Of a stretch of DNA of 64,000 nucleotides, positions 31,913 through 42,801 are shown piece after piece. Position 1 is the first letter of the stretch, and each line of letters begins with the position of its first letter. Source of the DNA: Phytophthora quininea (lineage: Eukaryota > Oomycota > Peronosporomycetes > Peronosporales > Peronosporaceae). The position numbers were made by a program, and so were the translations under genes. The notes under the pieces were generated by a model. It was not told the origin of the DNA. It was given only the letters and a program-made list of their open reading frames with translations, and did not search any database. The stretch covers positions 21,107 through 85,106 of the forward strand of contig JAAVTG010000493.1 of assembly GCA_011947345.1 (NCBI GenBank), written 5' to 3'.

Positions 31913-32954
31913 ATTCGCGCGATAATGGTGAATTCATCGTTCACTAGTCTACGTCTGAGTGATGAGTACTTCAGTGCGAGCAAAGGCGCCGCGCAGAGGT
32001 GATGACCGCGGAAAATTTAGACCCTTGCTAGTCCAGCGGGTGAAAAGAGTGTCTCGTAAAGAGAGAATTAAATGGGGACACGACATAATTGGGAACTGCA
32101 GTTCGAGTTCTATGTGTACTGTCGTGGAAAGAAGAGTGCGGTGCCGGCGTCGCGCATTAGGAGTGTAATAAGAGTGGTATCAACGGGAACAAGGGTCAAT
32201 TTATGGCCGGTTTCTCTGAATCACATATTACATTCACATACCAGAAAATCAAATAGGACCGAATTCACAATGCCTGAGGATAACATCACGCGCCTGGCAC
32301 TGCATTAGACGAAGCAGCGAGGCGTTGAAAGGCAGATACAAGTGGTGAGTCCTCAAAACTATCAACTATTCGCAACAATCCGCCAGGAAATAACAATACC
32401 TGGAACAATTTTCGGGTTGACGTAGTGAGGTTGCATCGCGCAGTTGGTTTGCGTGCGCACGACATCTATCATAAGCGAATCCATCACGAGTTTGTACCTA
32501 TAGACGCACCTGAGGATGACATGGAAGACGTTGATCATTTTCCCGAAGGCGGAGAGCAGAACAGCGAAAACTAGGTATTTTATTTAGCGAGAAGCTATCG
32601 AATCGAACGCTGAACGGTGCAAACTTGTTGTATCGTACGCACAGTGCCCATACACTGCTGGGAAACCTATTTCTGTGTCTCGCGTGCGCGCTTTCAGTGC
32701 TATAACCAGCACTTCGACTTCGTCTGGATAATAGGAAACACTACATTGGCGTCGGTTTGAATTCACTTCTTCGGAGAGCCAAAGCATAGCTTGATAGGCT
32801 TTAGTTCTGGACAATAGGGAGGTAGAAAAAGAAGACGAGCACTAGTGTGATGAAACACTACCTCAAGCACTTGGTACAAGTGAGTTTTTGCATTGTACGT
32901 GATGGCAATCGAGCTCGGGAGGGGACACGGGTTCAGCAACGAAATGACATTCTG
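31913..32954. other. Decayed coding sequence, unidentified
   Basis: Plus-strand frames with stops give coherent pieces, for example RLHRAVGLRAHDIYHKRIH near 32420 leading to an acidic end at 32573. It is probably an old transposon or gene remnant; I cannot name the family. Confidence 0.3.
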
Positions 32955-32989
32955 TCATGAAGGCGCGATGAAAAGACGAACGGGCGAAC

Positions 32990-33453
32990 GTTCCTTCATT
33001 AAACTACAGTGCAACGAAGCCGCTGTGGTCAACTGCTGCAAAACTTGAACGGCGTTTACCTCGAGAGAAGGGAGCCGTGCCACGCATTTAGGATTGCGTG
33101 GCAACCAACCATACATTCGGTATGCGTGCCTTCCGTCCTTTGAAGTTTCGTCAACAAAAATGAGCTGCTGCGAGCGTTGCTTTGTAGTTTGCAATCTAGT
33201 AACATCCAATATTAGAAGGCTAACAATAATTCTGCATGTTCAAAATAAAATAGCATACCTCTAACGGAACGCTCTCCCTCGCAGCCCGTGTGATGACTTT
33301 TCTGGTTATGCCGAGGTCAAAATGAAGCGCTTGACATATCGTCGAGATCGATACATTCTTGACGCTGGGGTGGTTTACACATAGATAGTCTTGTAGCTCT
33401 TCCAAGTTGAAAGTTGGATATTCATTCACGTAGAGCAGAACAACCGATAGCAT
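32990..33453 (-). mobile_element. IS630/Tc1-like DDE transposase remnant (copy 1)
   Basis: The minus strand reads YPTFNLEELQDYLCVNHPSV, then VSISTICQALHFDLGITRKV and ESVPLEV. A GT..AG stretch of about 65 bp follows, then LIFVDETSKDGRHAYRMYGW with the catalytic FVDE Asp and LPRNPKCVARLPS. This resembles the helix-turn-helix to DDE layout of IS630/Tc1 transposases. The later acidic residues are missing and the frame is broken. The part above 33097 recurs at 35539-35895. Confidence 0.6.
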
Positions 33454-34521
33454 GTGTTGTGACCAGCGTGCAAGGTTTCAACACGTATATATTATTGTGT
33501 TTTGTAGATAATTCTTCAAAACCGGCTTATAAATCACAGTTATATAAGATGGTGAAGTCTTAATTGTGAGATAATAGTTTTGGTAACATTCTATTATGCG
33601 ACTTCTTATCAATGATAAGTAAATTCGAACCAACGAATCCAAGAATGCAGTTTCGAAAGCGCATTTCTGGTCTTCATTTTAAAACGACGACGCTCGCCAA
33701 ACAAGATATGACGTACTGTGCGGATTGTCGCTGGGGAGCGGTCTCGCTGATGCATGGGTATGTCATTGAGGTGAGCTTTATCAGTGATATAATTGGTCCA
33801 AAGCCACGAACAATTTCTGGCTGGTGTCGCTGCTTATTCTTAGAGAAAGGTGTGGAGGAGGAGGAGAAGTCTGTGACGAAGACGGCTTCAGGTTTTACAT
33901 GAGTGTCACAACAGAGTTAAGCGAATGACGATTTTAAGCACTAACTAGTTTTGTCCCTACAGACCTTTCATAGCCAGCTCGCGGGTAAGGTACGTAAATC
34001 CGTATAAAGGTTTTATCAATCAGTAACAAATTATAACGAATTTAGCAAATATTGTGATCTTCAGCTGCGATAGCCTCTACCATTTACGAGATAAACAGCC
34101 AACAAGACTGCAAATCCGGCAGTTTTACATTGCCCCCCTTCCTTTTCCTCCCTCGCGGCTGCAGCGTCCTCCTAACTAAAGCGTTTACTGTGCACTGTGC
34201 CCCATCATGTACTGAAAGCGTTTTCAACTAATCCAATATAATCGATATATTACACACACGGCCAGCGCGCACAAAAAGATAACAACGGCGAATTGATAAA
34301 TTGAATATCGTTTGCTGTTTGATCGTTCGTTTCGCGATACCCTTTTTCCACCAGGAAATCAGAAAGTGTTGAATAAGCAGGAGGAAGATCTTAATTGTTC
34401 ATAGCCAAACGGAAGTAGGTGCTTATTGTGTGTTGTGTGACTAGTAATAAGCATTAGCTATAGCGTCCTATAATAGACTTGATTTCTTTCTTTTCTAGAG
34501 CTAACGGCTATCAACGCAACT
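33097..34521. repeat. 1.42-kb direct repeat, copy 1
   Basis: This matches 35539-36964 with only a handful of differences over about 1425 bp. It starts inside the transposase DDE segment and ends at a shared CAACGCAACT. It contains the transposase N-terminal part on the minus strand and a 96-codon plus-strand frame (33612-33902) starting MISKFEPTN, whose reality is uncertain. Confidence 0.92.
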
Positions 34522-34800
34522 TGATAGCCACGTTCGAAATTACTCCAACTCCACCAATTTCCAGAGCCATATCCATCTCGTTCGTTCCTTTGTTTTTGCT
34601 TGGTAAGCCGACACTCTGGCAGAACACTTAGCGGGTGTTTCCTTTTGAGGATGCCTTCTGCTTGGTGAGCTTCCAGCAGCTCTCGCACTTGCAGCGCAGC
34701 GACTCCCGACTCGGATGCAAAATAACCCGACTCGGATGCAGAATAACCCGACTCGGATGCAGAATAATTTGACGCGGATGCAAGAAACTAAAGGAATTCA
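34522..34800 (-). pseudogene. Coding fragment with a seven-residue repeat
   Basis: The minus strand is open through a repeat of the heptad SASESGY, encoded by the 21-bp tandem units, and then reads VRELLEAHQAEGILKRKH, CRLTKQKQRNERDGYG and NWWSWSNFERGYQ. It runs into the end of the direct repeat copy 1, where homology to anything recognisable stops. It is probably a truncated gene. The family is not recognised. Confidence 0.35.
34708..34783. repeat. 21-bp tandem repeat (about 3.6 units)
   Basis: The unit is GACTCGGATGCAGAATAACC plus one C, repeated head to tail with a few changes. The period of 21 keeps the minus-strand frame and encodes a heptad. Confidence 0.9.
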
Positions 34801-34967
34801 ATCAAGGTTATAGCTCTCGAGTTCGTCGTCGTCGACGATTTGTTTAAAGCTTTGGCTCTAGAGGTGAAGACGGCCTTGCAAGCAAGCATGCTTGGTGAAA
34901 TGACAGCCTCTGCAATGGCTCGTAACAGAAAAAATACGCTGCCGTTACGACTAGGAAGTTCTCGACA

Positions 34968-35605
34968 ATGAGCGGCAACCAACGGCAACCAAGCGCGCTG
35001 CGGCTCGAGTTCGCCCAGCGTTTCGACCAGTGGCCCAAGGACGTCTTCGCCGGCGAGCAGTTCGTCGCGGTCGTCAGGCTGGTGGGCAACGGAGGCATCT
35101 TAACGGGGTTAGCGCTCAATTCAATGCAAGTGCGTGGTAAGTGTTGATATTCGTCATCTGATTAAACAGCGATCGCAGACTAGCCTTGCTAGTCACGCTG
35201 TGCGACTTCGCGACGCGGGAGCCCGTCGATGGACAGGACTTGGAGCTGACTTTGGCGTCTGATCTCGTGGTGGACCCAGCGACCGGCGTCGCCACGCTGA
35301 CCGCTTCGCTGACGGCGCCACCTCCGACGTACGAAGGCCGGCAGTTCAGCTTGGCTGTCTCGAGTGTCGACGGGGAGCTGACCGCCATCTTCTCGCCTCG
35401 CCTCGTCCTCGTCGCTGAAAAGATGGTCGTCACGCAGCAGCCTCCGTCGGACTTTTACAAGAGCGACCGTGGGAAAGCTCGGATGACTGTGGCGGTAGAG
35501 CTGCACGCGGCACCAGGGCGAGTTCCGCAAGACCGATTCGTGGCGACCAACCATACATTCGGTATGCGTGCCTTCCGTCCTTTGAAGTTTCGTCAACAAA
35601 AATGA
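34968..35605 (+). pseudogene. 5' part of an oomycete hypothetical gene truncated by the direct repeat
   Basis: The ATG at 34968 starts MSGNQRQPSALRLEF. A short intron is probable at about 35130-35182, but the exact sites and phase are unsure. The second exon (from about 35183) encodes a beta-strand-rich segment (LVTLCDFATREPVDGQDLE, then ATGVATLTASLTAPPPTYEG) resembling an Ig-like fold. At 35539 the gene runs straight into direct repeat copy 2, so its natural 3' end is gone. The last 20 or so codons to 35605 come from the repeat. Confidence 0.5.
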
Positions 35606-35895
35606 GCTGCTGCGAGCGTTGCTTTGTAGTTTGCAATCTAGTAACATCCAATATTAGAAGGCTAACAATAATTCTGCATGTTCAAAATAAAATAGCATAC
35701 CTCTAACGGAACGCTCTCCCTCGCAGCCCGTGTGATGACTTTTCTGGTTATGCCGAGGTCAAAATGAAGCGCTTGACATATCGTCGAGATCGATACATTC
35801 TTGACGCTGGGGTGGTTTACACATAGATAGTCTTGTAGCTCTTCCAAGTTGAAAGTTGGATATTCATTCACGTAGAGCAGAACTACCGATAGCAT
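35539..35895 (-). mobile_element. IS630/Tc1-like transposase remnant (copy 2)
   Basis: Same N-terminal transposase segment as at 33097-33453, ending at the repeat border within GRHAYRMYGW. The rest of the DDE domain is replaced by the truncated host-like gene. Confidence 0.6.
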
Positions 35896-36964
35896 GTGTT
35901 GTGACCAGCGTGCAAGGTTTCAACACGTATATATTATTGTGTTTTGTAGATAATTCTTCAAAACCGGCTTATAAATCACAGTTATATAAGATGGTGAAGT
36001 CTTAATTGTGAGATAATAGTTTTGGTAACATTCTATTATGCGACTTCTTATCAATGATAAGTAAATTCGAACCAACGAATCCAAGAATGCAGTTTCGAAA
36101 GCGCATTTCTGGTCTTCATTTTAAAACGACGACGCTCGCCAAACAAGATATGACGTACTGTGCGGATTGTCGCTGGGGAGCGGTCTCGCTGATGCATGGG
36201 TATGTCATTGAGGTGAGCTTTATCAGTGATATAATTGGTCCAAAGCCACGAACAATTTCTGGCTGGTGTCGCTGCTTATTCTTAGAGAAAGGTGTGGAGG
36301 AGGAGGAGAAGTCTGTGACGAAGACGGCTTCAGGTTTTACATGAGTGTCACAACAGAGTTAAGCGAATGACGATTTTAAGCACTAACTAGTTTTGTCCCT
36401 ACAGACCTTTCATAGCCAGCTCGCGGGTAAGGTACGTAAATCCGTATAAAGGTTTTATCAATCAGTAACAAATTATAACGAATTTAGCAAATATTGTGAT
36501 CTTCAGCTGCGATAGCCTCTACCATTTACGAGATAAACAGCCAACAAGACTGCAAATCCGGCAGTTTTACATTGCCCCCCTTCCTTTTCCTCCCTCGCGG
36601 CTGCAGCGTCCTCCTAACTAAAGCGTTTACTGTGCACTGTGCCCCATCATGTACTGAAAGCGTTTTCAACTAATCCAATATAATCGGTATATTACACACA
36701 CGGCCAGCGCGCACAAAAAGATAACAACGGCGAATTGATAAATTGAATATCGTTTGCTGTTTGATCGTTCGTTTCGCGATACCCTTTTTCCACCAGGAAA
36801 TCAGAAAGTGTTGAATAAGCAGGAGGAAGATCTTAATTGTTCATAGCCAAACGGAAGTAGGTGCTTATTGTGTGTTATGTGACTAGCAATAAGCATTAGC
36901 TATAGCGTCCTATAATAGACTTGATATCTTTCTTTTTCTAGAGCTAACGGCTATCAACGCAACT
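35539..36964. repeat. 1.42-kb direct repeat, copy 2
   Basis: Near-identical to 33097-34521 in the same orientation, 2442 bp downstream. Differences include A/T near 35884 and an extra T in the TTTTT run near 36945. The ends are not TG..CA, no inverted repeats were seen at the borders, and no target duplication was found. Confidence 0.92.
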
Positions 36965-37434
36965 CTGCTAATGTCTCAAGCGATATTCCTCGTAGGCATC
37001 GACTACATCCAGAAGATGAGATGGCGACTAAGTTGATCGCACACTACTAGAGCTACTGCGGTTTAACCATAGGCGCCGCCCACTTAATTACGAGTTGTAC
37101 AGTGGTCTTTCGTTAAAGTTCGATTCATGAGTGTAGGTCGCGAGTGATGGTACAGAAGTTGCTGTACCTTTACCCTCCGTATGTCGATGTCCGTTTCTCT
37201 TCTACAGGTTACTCATTCTCACAATAATATTCATATAAACTTTCTCTAATTAATCTGATTCCCTCCCCGACTCTTTTTCCAGGGTATGCAGTCTCTTCAG
37301 GTGTTACCTCAAGTTCGAAGTTCCCCTTCACATTGATTTCCCATCTCGCCCTCTCGGCGCCGAGCTCCGCTTCCGCAGCTTCAAGCTTCCTCCCAGGCGC
37401 CTCCAGACCCGCCCACGCACCTCCCTGGACCGCC
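36965..37434. other. Intergenic, probable promoter of the next gene
   Basis: No gene recognised. The open frame upstream of 37435 on the plus strand has no ATG. Confidence 0.4.
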
Positions 37435-38446
37435 ATGGACGTCTCGCCGTCTCCGACCAAGCCAAGTTCAAGCCCCGAGGCCCCGTCCGCGCCCTCTGCA
37501 ACGTCAACCTTACGGGGCAAGCCCGAGCCTTTCGAGGCGGTCAACAGCCTGCTCGAGGCGTCCAAGATCTCGGCCATGCTTTCGCCAGTCGCTACCTCCT
37601 GTAAAGAGCCTTCCAACTCCATGATCTCGCCGCTAGATGAGGCCTTAAACTGGGAACTCGAACCCCAACGACGCCGCTATAAAGACATTGCCCCGTCGCC
37701 CGAGGGCGCGACTGGCAAAAGGAAACACTACCAAGTGGAAGAGGAACCTTCGCCCTCAGGGAGTCGACCACCGAGCAGTCGACGCAAAAGCAGCGGAGAC
37801 TTCCTTCGTAAAGGCCACTGGACTGCCACCGAGGAGAAGCTGGCTAAGAAGCTGGTGGAAGCATTTACGGAGGGATACCTGCCCATTTACACGGGTATTC
37901 GCCTCCGAGGGTACCTGGCTGTACAGCTGCAATGCGATCCCATGAGGGTCTCGAAGAAGCTCTGTGTCGGTACCCTTGACGGTAAAACAATCCCCAAGAA
38001 CTACGGCCAAAGAAGTTTAAGCTACGCAAGCAGCCATTGTGGGACTGCAAGGTGGCGGACCGCATTATGGCCGAGCTCGACCAGCTCACCAAGCTCATGT
38101 GGAGTGAGACGCGGCTCAGGAAGCCCGCGTATCTGACGCTGTCGAGCACCCGTAACATTGGCGTTCGACGCGGAAGGAACGACTTGGAGAGTGCGACATC
38201 TCCATCTAGTCCTGCTAAAAGAGGGTCGCCACCCCCACGCCAAAGACCAAGAAGCACAAAGTCTTCCCCATCATCTACTTAAACCTGTCGAAAAAGAAGA
38301 AACGCCCAATGAACGCTCTGGACGAAGACAGCACTGATCCGGCGTCCCCATCGGACTCGGACAGTGAGCCTGTCAACCTCGACGGAGAATCGCTGCAAGC
38401 TGCCAACGATCTGCTCACGCTGTGCCGTCCAGACGCGACGCCCTGA
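37435..38446 (+). CDS. Oomycete-type hypothetical protein with a GHWT/CDPMRVSKK domain
   Basis: The ATG at 37435 begins a Pro/Ser-rich N-terminus. A compact domain follows, reading GHWTATEEKLAKKLVEAF, LPIYTGIRLRGYLAVQLQC and DPMRVSKKL; this looks like the short DNA-binding-like module (tryptophan start, helix, CxPMRISKK) seen in many oomycete hypothetical proteins. The remainder is helical, then basic with KKKKRP, then acidic. Two single-base shifts are needed, near 38011 (A run) and 38230 (C run), to reach the stop at 38446, giving about 337 residues. A role in chromatin or DNA binding is an inference. Confidence 0.6.
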
Positions 38447-38717
38447 GAATTTAATTGCGCTGCGTCGATGTGAAATTCACCACACGAGTCGAAGCACTGT
38501 ACGGAGTCAAGTTGGCTGCCCTGCTTTCTGTTAACTTTTAATGTCATTTCAGTTCACATTTCCTCGCTCCGGGGCTGGAAGAATTAACGAAGAGATCACG
38601 TTTATCGATAGCAAACTTCGTATGCCAACGTGGCGTCCAAAATTCGTAGAGTAAAAACTCCCAAGCTCTATTTCCGTTGGCGGTTCGTAGTCGGCTTCCT
38701 CTCACTAAATACTTTCC

Positions 38718-39165
38718 ATGTCATCGGCCAGCAAAAGAAGAAAAAGAACAAGGATGTAAGCTCATTGGTGCTGTTCATGCTACCTAGTACGAATATGGAT
38801 TTGACGTGGTTGTTTTTGAGGCAGAATCGCTATGTGTATATCACAGAGCGAACAAGAGTAAGCGAGACAAAACTAGTAGTGTGGGTGATTTTTACTTGTG
38901 ACTGACACTTTTTTTTGTAATGTAGTACCTCAAGCACGACATCTTACCAGTCGACACTGTCGTGGAGGAAGATAAACTGCAAAAGAATCTCGCACTCGCA
39001 AGGGAGAACGGGGATTGGAAATTGGAGGCGAAATCGCTGATGCAACTCGGGCAGCTCATGAAATGGAGAGGTCGTGAGGAAGAGGGCAACAACTACCAAA
39101 GACAAGCTTCGTCCACTCTGCGGACGCAAACGTTCGCCGACGACGAGGAACAACTTGATGAATAA
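38718..39165 (+). CDS. Small spliced lysine-rich/helical protein
   Basis: A probable first exon, 38718-38755 (MSSASK then Lys-rich), ends at GAT|GTAAGC. The intron is 38756-38925, with a T-rich tract and TGTAG acceptor. The second exon (38926-39165) encodes YLKHDILPVDTVVEEDKLQ and a helical stretch (EAKSLMQLGQLMKWRGREEE), stopping at 39165. The frames join only if one A is missing from the purine run near 38740. About 92 residues. The family is not recognised; one helical-repeat unit is possible. It converges on the next gene with 33 bp between stops. Confidence 0.45.
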
Positions 39166-39198
39166 AAAAATGTGACGACGACATCAAGAATTATTATC

Positions 39199-40792
39199 CT
39201 AGCGAGCTGTTTCCACCGCTTCTTGCAAACGTTCGTAATTTTGCATTGCCTGGGCGAAGAAAAGCGTGTCTTGGTGATATTGTCGACGCGCGTTTGCCCC
39301 CATCGCTGCATGTTGCTCAGTAGTGGCCTTCAACATGTCTTTAACAGCTTTGCAAACGTCGTCACCAGTAAACGCGGCTATATGGCCCTCAACATTTTTC
39401 AGTCCGTGCTCGCCCTTGTATGCGCCACCTAGCAACACCTTTGGGTGCGTCAGGCGTCCCGCAGATATTAAAACGCCAGTCTCATTGGAAATGAGTTCGT
39501 TCATCGGCGGTACGTCGGTGGTGACGACAACAGCTCCTGATGCGCGAGCTTGGTTAAGGTAGTGGCCGTAACCTTCGCTCATACTCGGACACATGATGAA
39601 CGCCGCCTCTGCAGTCATTTTGGTGAATTTCGAGCTCTCTACAATCCCCACATGGATATGGACAGGACTCTTACTCTCCTGCAATCTCGGAGCGTAAGAA
39701 CCGGGGAACAGCCGGCTGAACGGGTTCCGGGCAATATACACGTCGAGCGGCGGCAGCTCGGGGTTGAGGTCCAGCAATCCACGAGCTGCCGAGTTCCTTT
39801 CCAGCCACTCGCACCAGCAGTATGAAGGAACTTAACGGTCGAGAAATTCTTCGGTGCAATAGCATCACTTCCCATGCGTCTTCGAGCGAAACTCGCCTGG
39901 TCGGACGACGTGTGCTTCGTGTAGAACACCGGCGTGTCTTTGGGGTTTCCTTCCTGGTCGTACCACCGCATCACTCGGTCGTAGCACTCGATTGTTTTAC
40001 ACAGCACAGTGTCAACACGCCAATAAGACTCAGCAGTCAGCTCGAACATCTCGATATTCGGCATCAGGTAGACAGGCTTATTCTTGGGCCATCTTGGCGA
40101 GTTTGGTAGATCGTCCCAATAGTGATTGAAGAAAATCACTGGCGTCGTTGGGCATAACTCAAAGTAATCAACTTCCCGACCCAGTTCGGGGTCAAACAGC
40201 TTGATCTCCAACGCCCAAAGCGGCAGCAAGCGAGACTCGAGGTCTAATAGTCAACAAGCAAATAAATATTAAATACCAATGCAGCTGGAGAAGGAAAAAC
40301 AAACGTACACTTTGCATATGCAACCGCGTCTTCACAATAGCCGTTGCCGTGTAAATGTTCCGGCAGATAAATGTCCACGTCGGGACAATTTCTCAACTTC
40401 CGCAGTAAATCTGCATCGCTTGGATACGTGAGTTGCTCTGGGTTACTCGCTGATGCGTTCGCGAGCTGATGTCCAGGAGACCCGAAAACCCACGGGATTG
40501 AGATGTTGGAATGCGTGACGCAAGCTTCGTGCAGCAGACTCAAGTGGAGAAGGTCTTCGTCGGATACCGTGCCTTCTAACTTGGTGCCATTTACAATACC
40601 GTGACGCCAAAACTCGATCGCCCCTCGGAGTTTGCCAGCCCGTTGGACTGCTGCGAGCCCAGGCAGCGACGAGGTCTGTAAGCCAAGTGTAAGAACGCCC
40701 ACGACGAGCAGAACTGCAAGCAGCCAGACGTGTCGACTGCGAGGAAGCGTCGACGTGCTGCCCATTGGGGACGAATCTAAAGTGTCTCCCAT
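39199..40792 (-). CDS. GT4-like glycosyltransferase, type II membrane protein (GT copy 1)
   Basis: Exon 1 is 40792-40309 and exon 2 is 40243-39199, with a 65-bp intron (GTACGT..ATTAG) splitting the codon after AYAK. The start is the ATG at 40792. A short N-tail and one membrane segment (VWLLAVLLVVGVLTLG) lead to a lumenal region with LLHLSLLHEACVT and CPDVDIYLPEHL. Then come two Rossmann-like halves: FFNHYWDDLP, YLMPNIEMFEL and VLCKT; then KFLHTAGASGWKGTRQ and CPSMSEGYGHYLNQARASGA. The usual GT4 second Glu of the E-x7-E pair is Gln. One C is missing from a run near 39763, breaking the frame. Expected length about 509 residues. Confidence 0.8.
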
Positions 40793-40976
40793 CCGTCGAA
40801 GAGCATTTTGCACGCCAAGAAAGAGCGAGTTTTTGGGTGCCGTTTCAAATCGTAGTCGACCACATGGAGCTCGTCGGACCCAATTGCTGCTTCTTGGTGG
40901 AAATGCCGATCAAACTCTCGAGTCACGTGTGTAAAACTTATAGTAGAAAACATGCTACCCTATAGTAGAAAACCTG

Positions 40977-42642
40977 CTACCTTTGGTCGTTCGTGTCTCC
41001 CTGTGGTTCTTGCTTTGCAAACTCTCGAAGGTCTTGCATGGCTCGAGCGAAGAATTTTGTGTCTTCGTGGTATTGTTTCCTGGCTTTGGCTCCCATTGCT
41101 GCTCGTTGTTCTGGAGTTGTCGACTGCACCATTTTCCGGACCGCCTTGCAGAGGTTGAAGGACGAGAACGCGGCGATCAGACCGCTAACATTTTCAAACC
41201 GTGCGGTCCTTTGAATTTGCCGCCAAGTAGCTGTCGGTCGTCTTTCTGGGGCCTTGTCGAGACCAATACGCCCATGTCGCTCGAAGTGATGAGCTCGTTC
41301 ATCGGCGGTGCGTCCGTCGTGACAATTAGAGCGCCCGAAGCTCGCGCTTGGTTAATGTAGTGGCCGTAACCCTCGCTCCGACTGGGACACATGAGAAATG
41401 CCGCTTCAGCCGTCAACTTGGTGAAGGCTGAACGTTCCATCATGCCCTGGTGAATCGTGACCGGACTTCGACTATGCTTGAGTCGTTGGTTGAAAGAGCT
41501 CGGCATCATATAGTTGTAGGCGTCTTGGCCAATGTACACCTCTAGCGGCGGCATATCGGCGGTCGAGGTCCAGCAATCCAACACAGCTCGTGTTCCTTTC
41601 CAAATACTTGTGCCGGGAGTGTGGAGGAACGTGACGTTGGAGAAATTCTGAGGAGCAATAGCGTCTTCTCCAAGCCGCTTCCGTGCGAATTGAGCCTGGT
41701 CAGAAGACGTATGTTTGGTGTAAAACACTTGTGCGTTGCGTGGGTTTCCTTCCTGTTTGTACCAGCTCGTAACACGATCGTAGCACAGGTGCGTCTTGCA
41801 GAGTACCGCATCGACTCGCCAGTACATCTCGGCCGTGAGCTCAATCATCTCGATGTTTGGCATCAAGTAGATGGATTTCTCTTTCGGCCAGCGAGGCATC
41901 GACGGCACGTCGTCCCAGTAGTGGTTGAAGAAGATCATGGGCGTCGTGGGACACAGATCAAAGTAGTCCACTTGTCTTCCCAGCTCCGCATCGAAAAACG
42001 TCATCTGCAGTACCCAGATCGGCAGCAATCTCGACTCCAGATCTGCAACAAACAGAGTTAATAAAACCCCACAAATAAATAAATAAATACGCAACAACAA
42101 CGTACACTTGGCGTATGCGACTGCGTCTTCACAGTACCCGTTGCCATGGAGATGTTGAGGTAAGAAGATATCCACGTCCGGACACTGTCGAAGCTTCTGC
42201 AGTAGATCGTCATCTTCAGGATGCATAATCTCCTCCTTATTACTAGCTGTTCCATTAAGTAATTGGTGTCCTGGAGCTCCGAAAGTCCACGGAATCGAAG
42301 CGTTCGTGTCGGTCACACAGGCTTCATGTAGCAGACTTAGATGTAGTAAATCTTCTTCCGACACTTCGCCATCTTCATCTCCAGCGTCGACCGCCGGAAT
42401 TTCTTCTGGAAGTTGCTCGACCGGCGGCAATTTGTCCGTGACGTTGCCGATACGTCGACGCCACGAGATGCCAATGTCGATAGCTCTGCGCAGTCGGGAG
42501 GACCGTGTCAATTGACCCCCGACTCACCCACCAGCGACGACATCTCCAGCACGAGAGTGAGTACCCCCAATAGTAACAACAGCACTAGCACTCGATACAG
42601 CCATTGGTGGTTGCTACGAAGAGGCTGCGGAGACTTCTTCAT
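40977..42642 (-). CDS. GT4-like glycosyltransferase, type II membrane protein (GT copy 2)
   Basis: Exon 1 is 42642-42106 and exon 2 is 42042-40977, with a 63-bp intron (GTACGT..TTGCAG). Because 63 is a multiple of three, the unspliced frame reads through it, but the splice site matches the other copies. The ATG at 42642 gives a membrane anchor (VLVLLLLLGVLTLVLEM). The frame needs one extra base near 42517 (C run) and one near 41192 (A run) to reach the family C-terminus and the TAG at 40977. Motifs include FFNHYWDDVP, YLMPNIEMIEL, KHTSSDQA, FLHTPGTSIWKGTR and CPSRSEGYGHYINQ. About 534 residues. A tandem neighbour of copies 1 and 3. Confidence 0.8.
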
Positions 42643-42801
42643 GGTCGCCCAAGAGATTCCAGGAGCACAATGGCCATGCTCAACAGCTCATTTTATAGCC
42701 GGTTAGGGAGCCGCGTACCGCATACATGGCTACATTATTATATTCCTATGAAATTTCCTTGTGTTTGATGTCTTCTTCTTCTGCTTATACCGATATGTTA
42801 A

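Noticed and set aside
33097..36964. Direct repeats as LTRs of a retrotransposon
   Set aside because: Ends are not TG..CA, no primer-binding site or gag-pol lies between, and copy 1 starts inside a transposase gene.
42043..42105. In-frame coding segment in GT copy 2 (and 52565-52633 in GT copy 5)
   Set aside because: Both segments have GT..AG borders at the exact position of the family intron and encode residues absent from the intronless copy 4.
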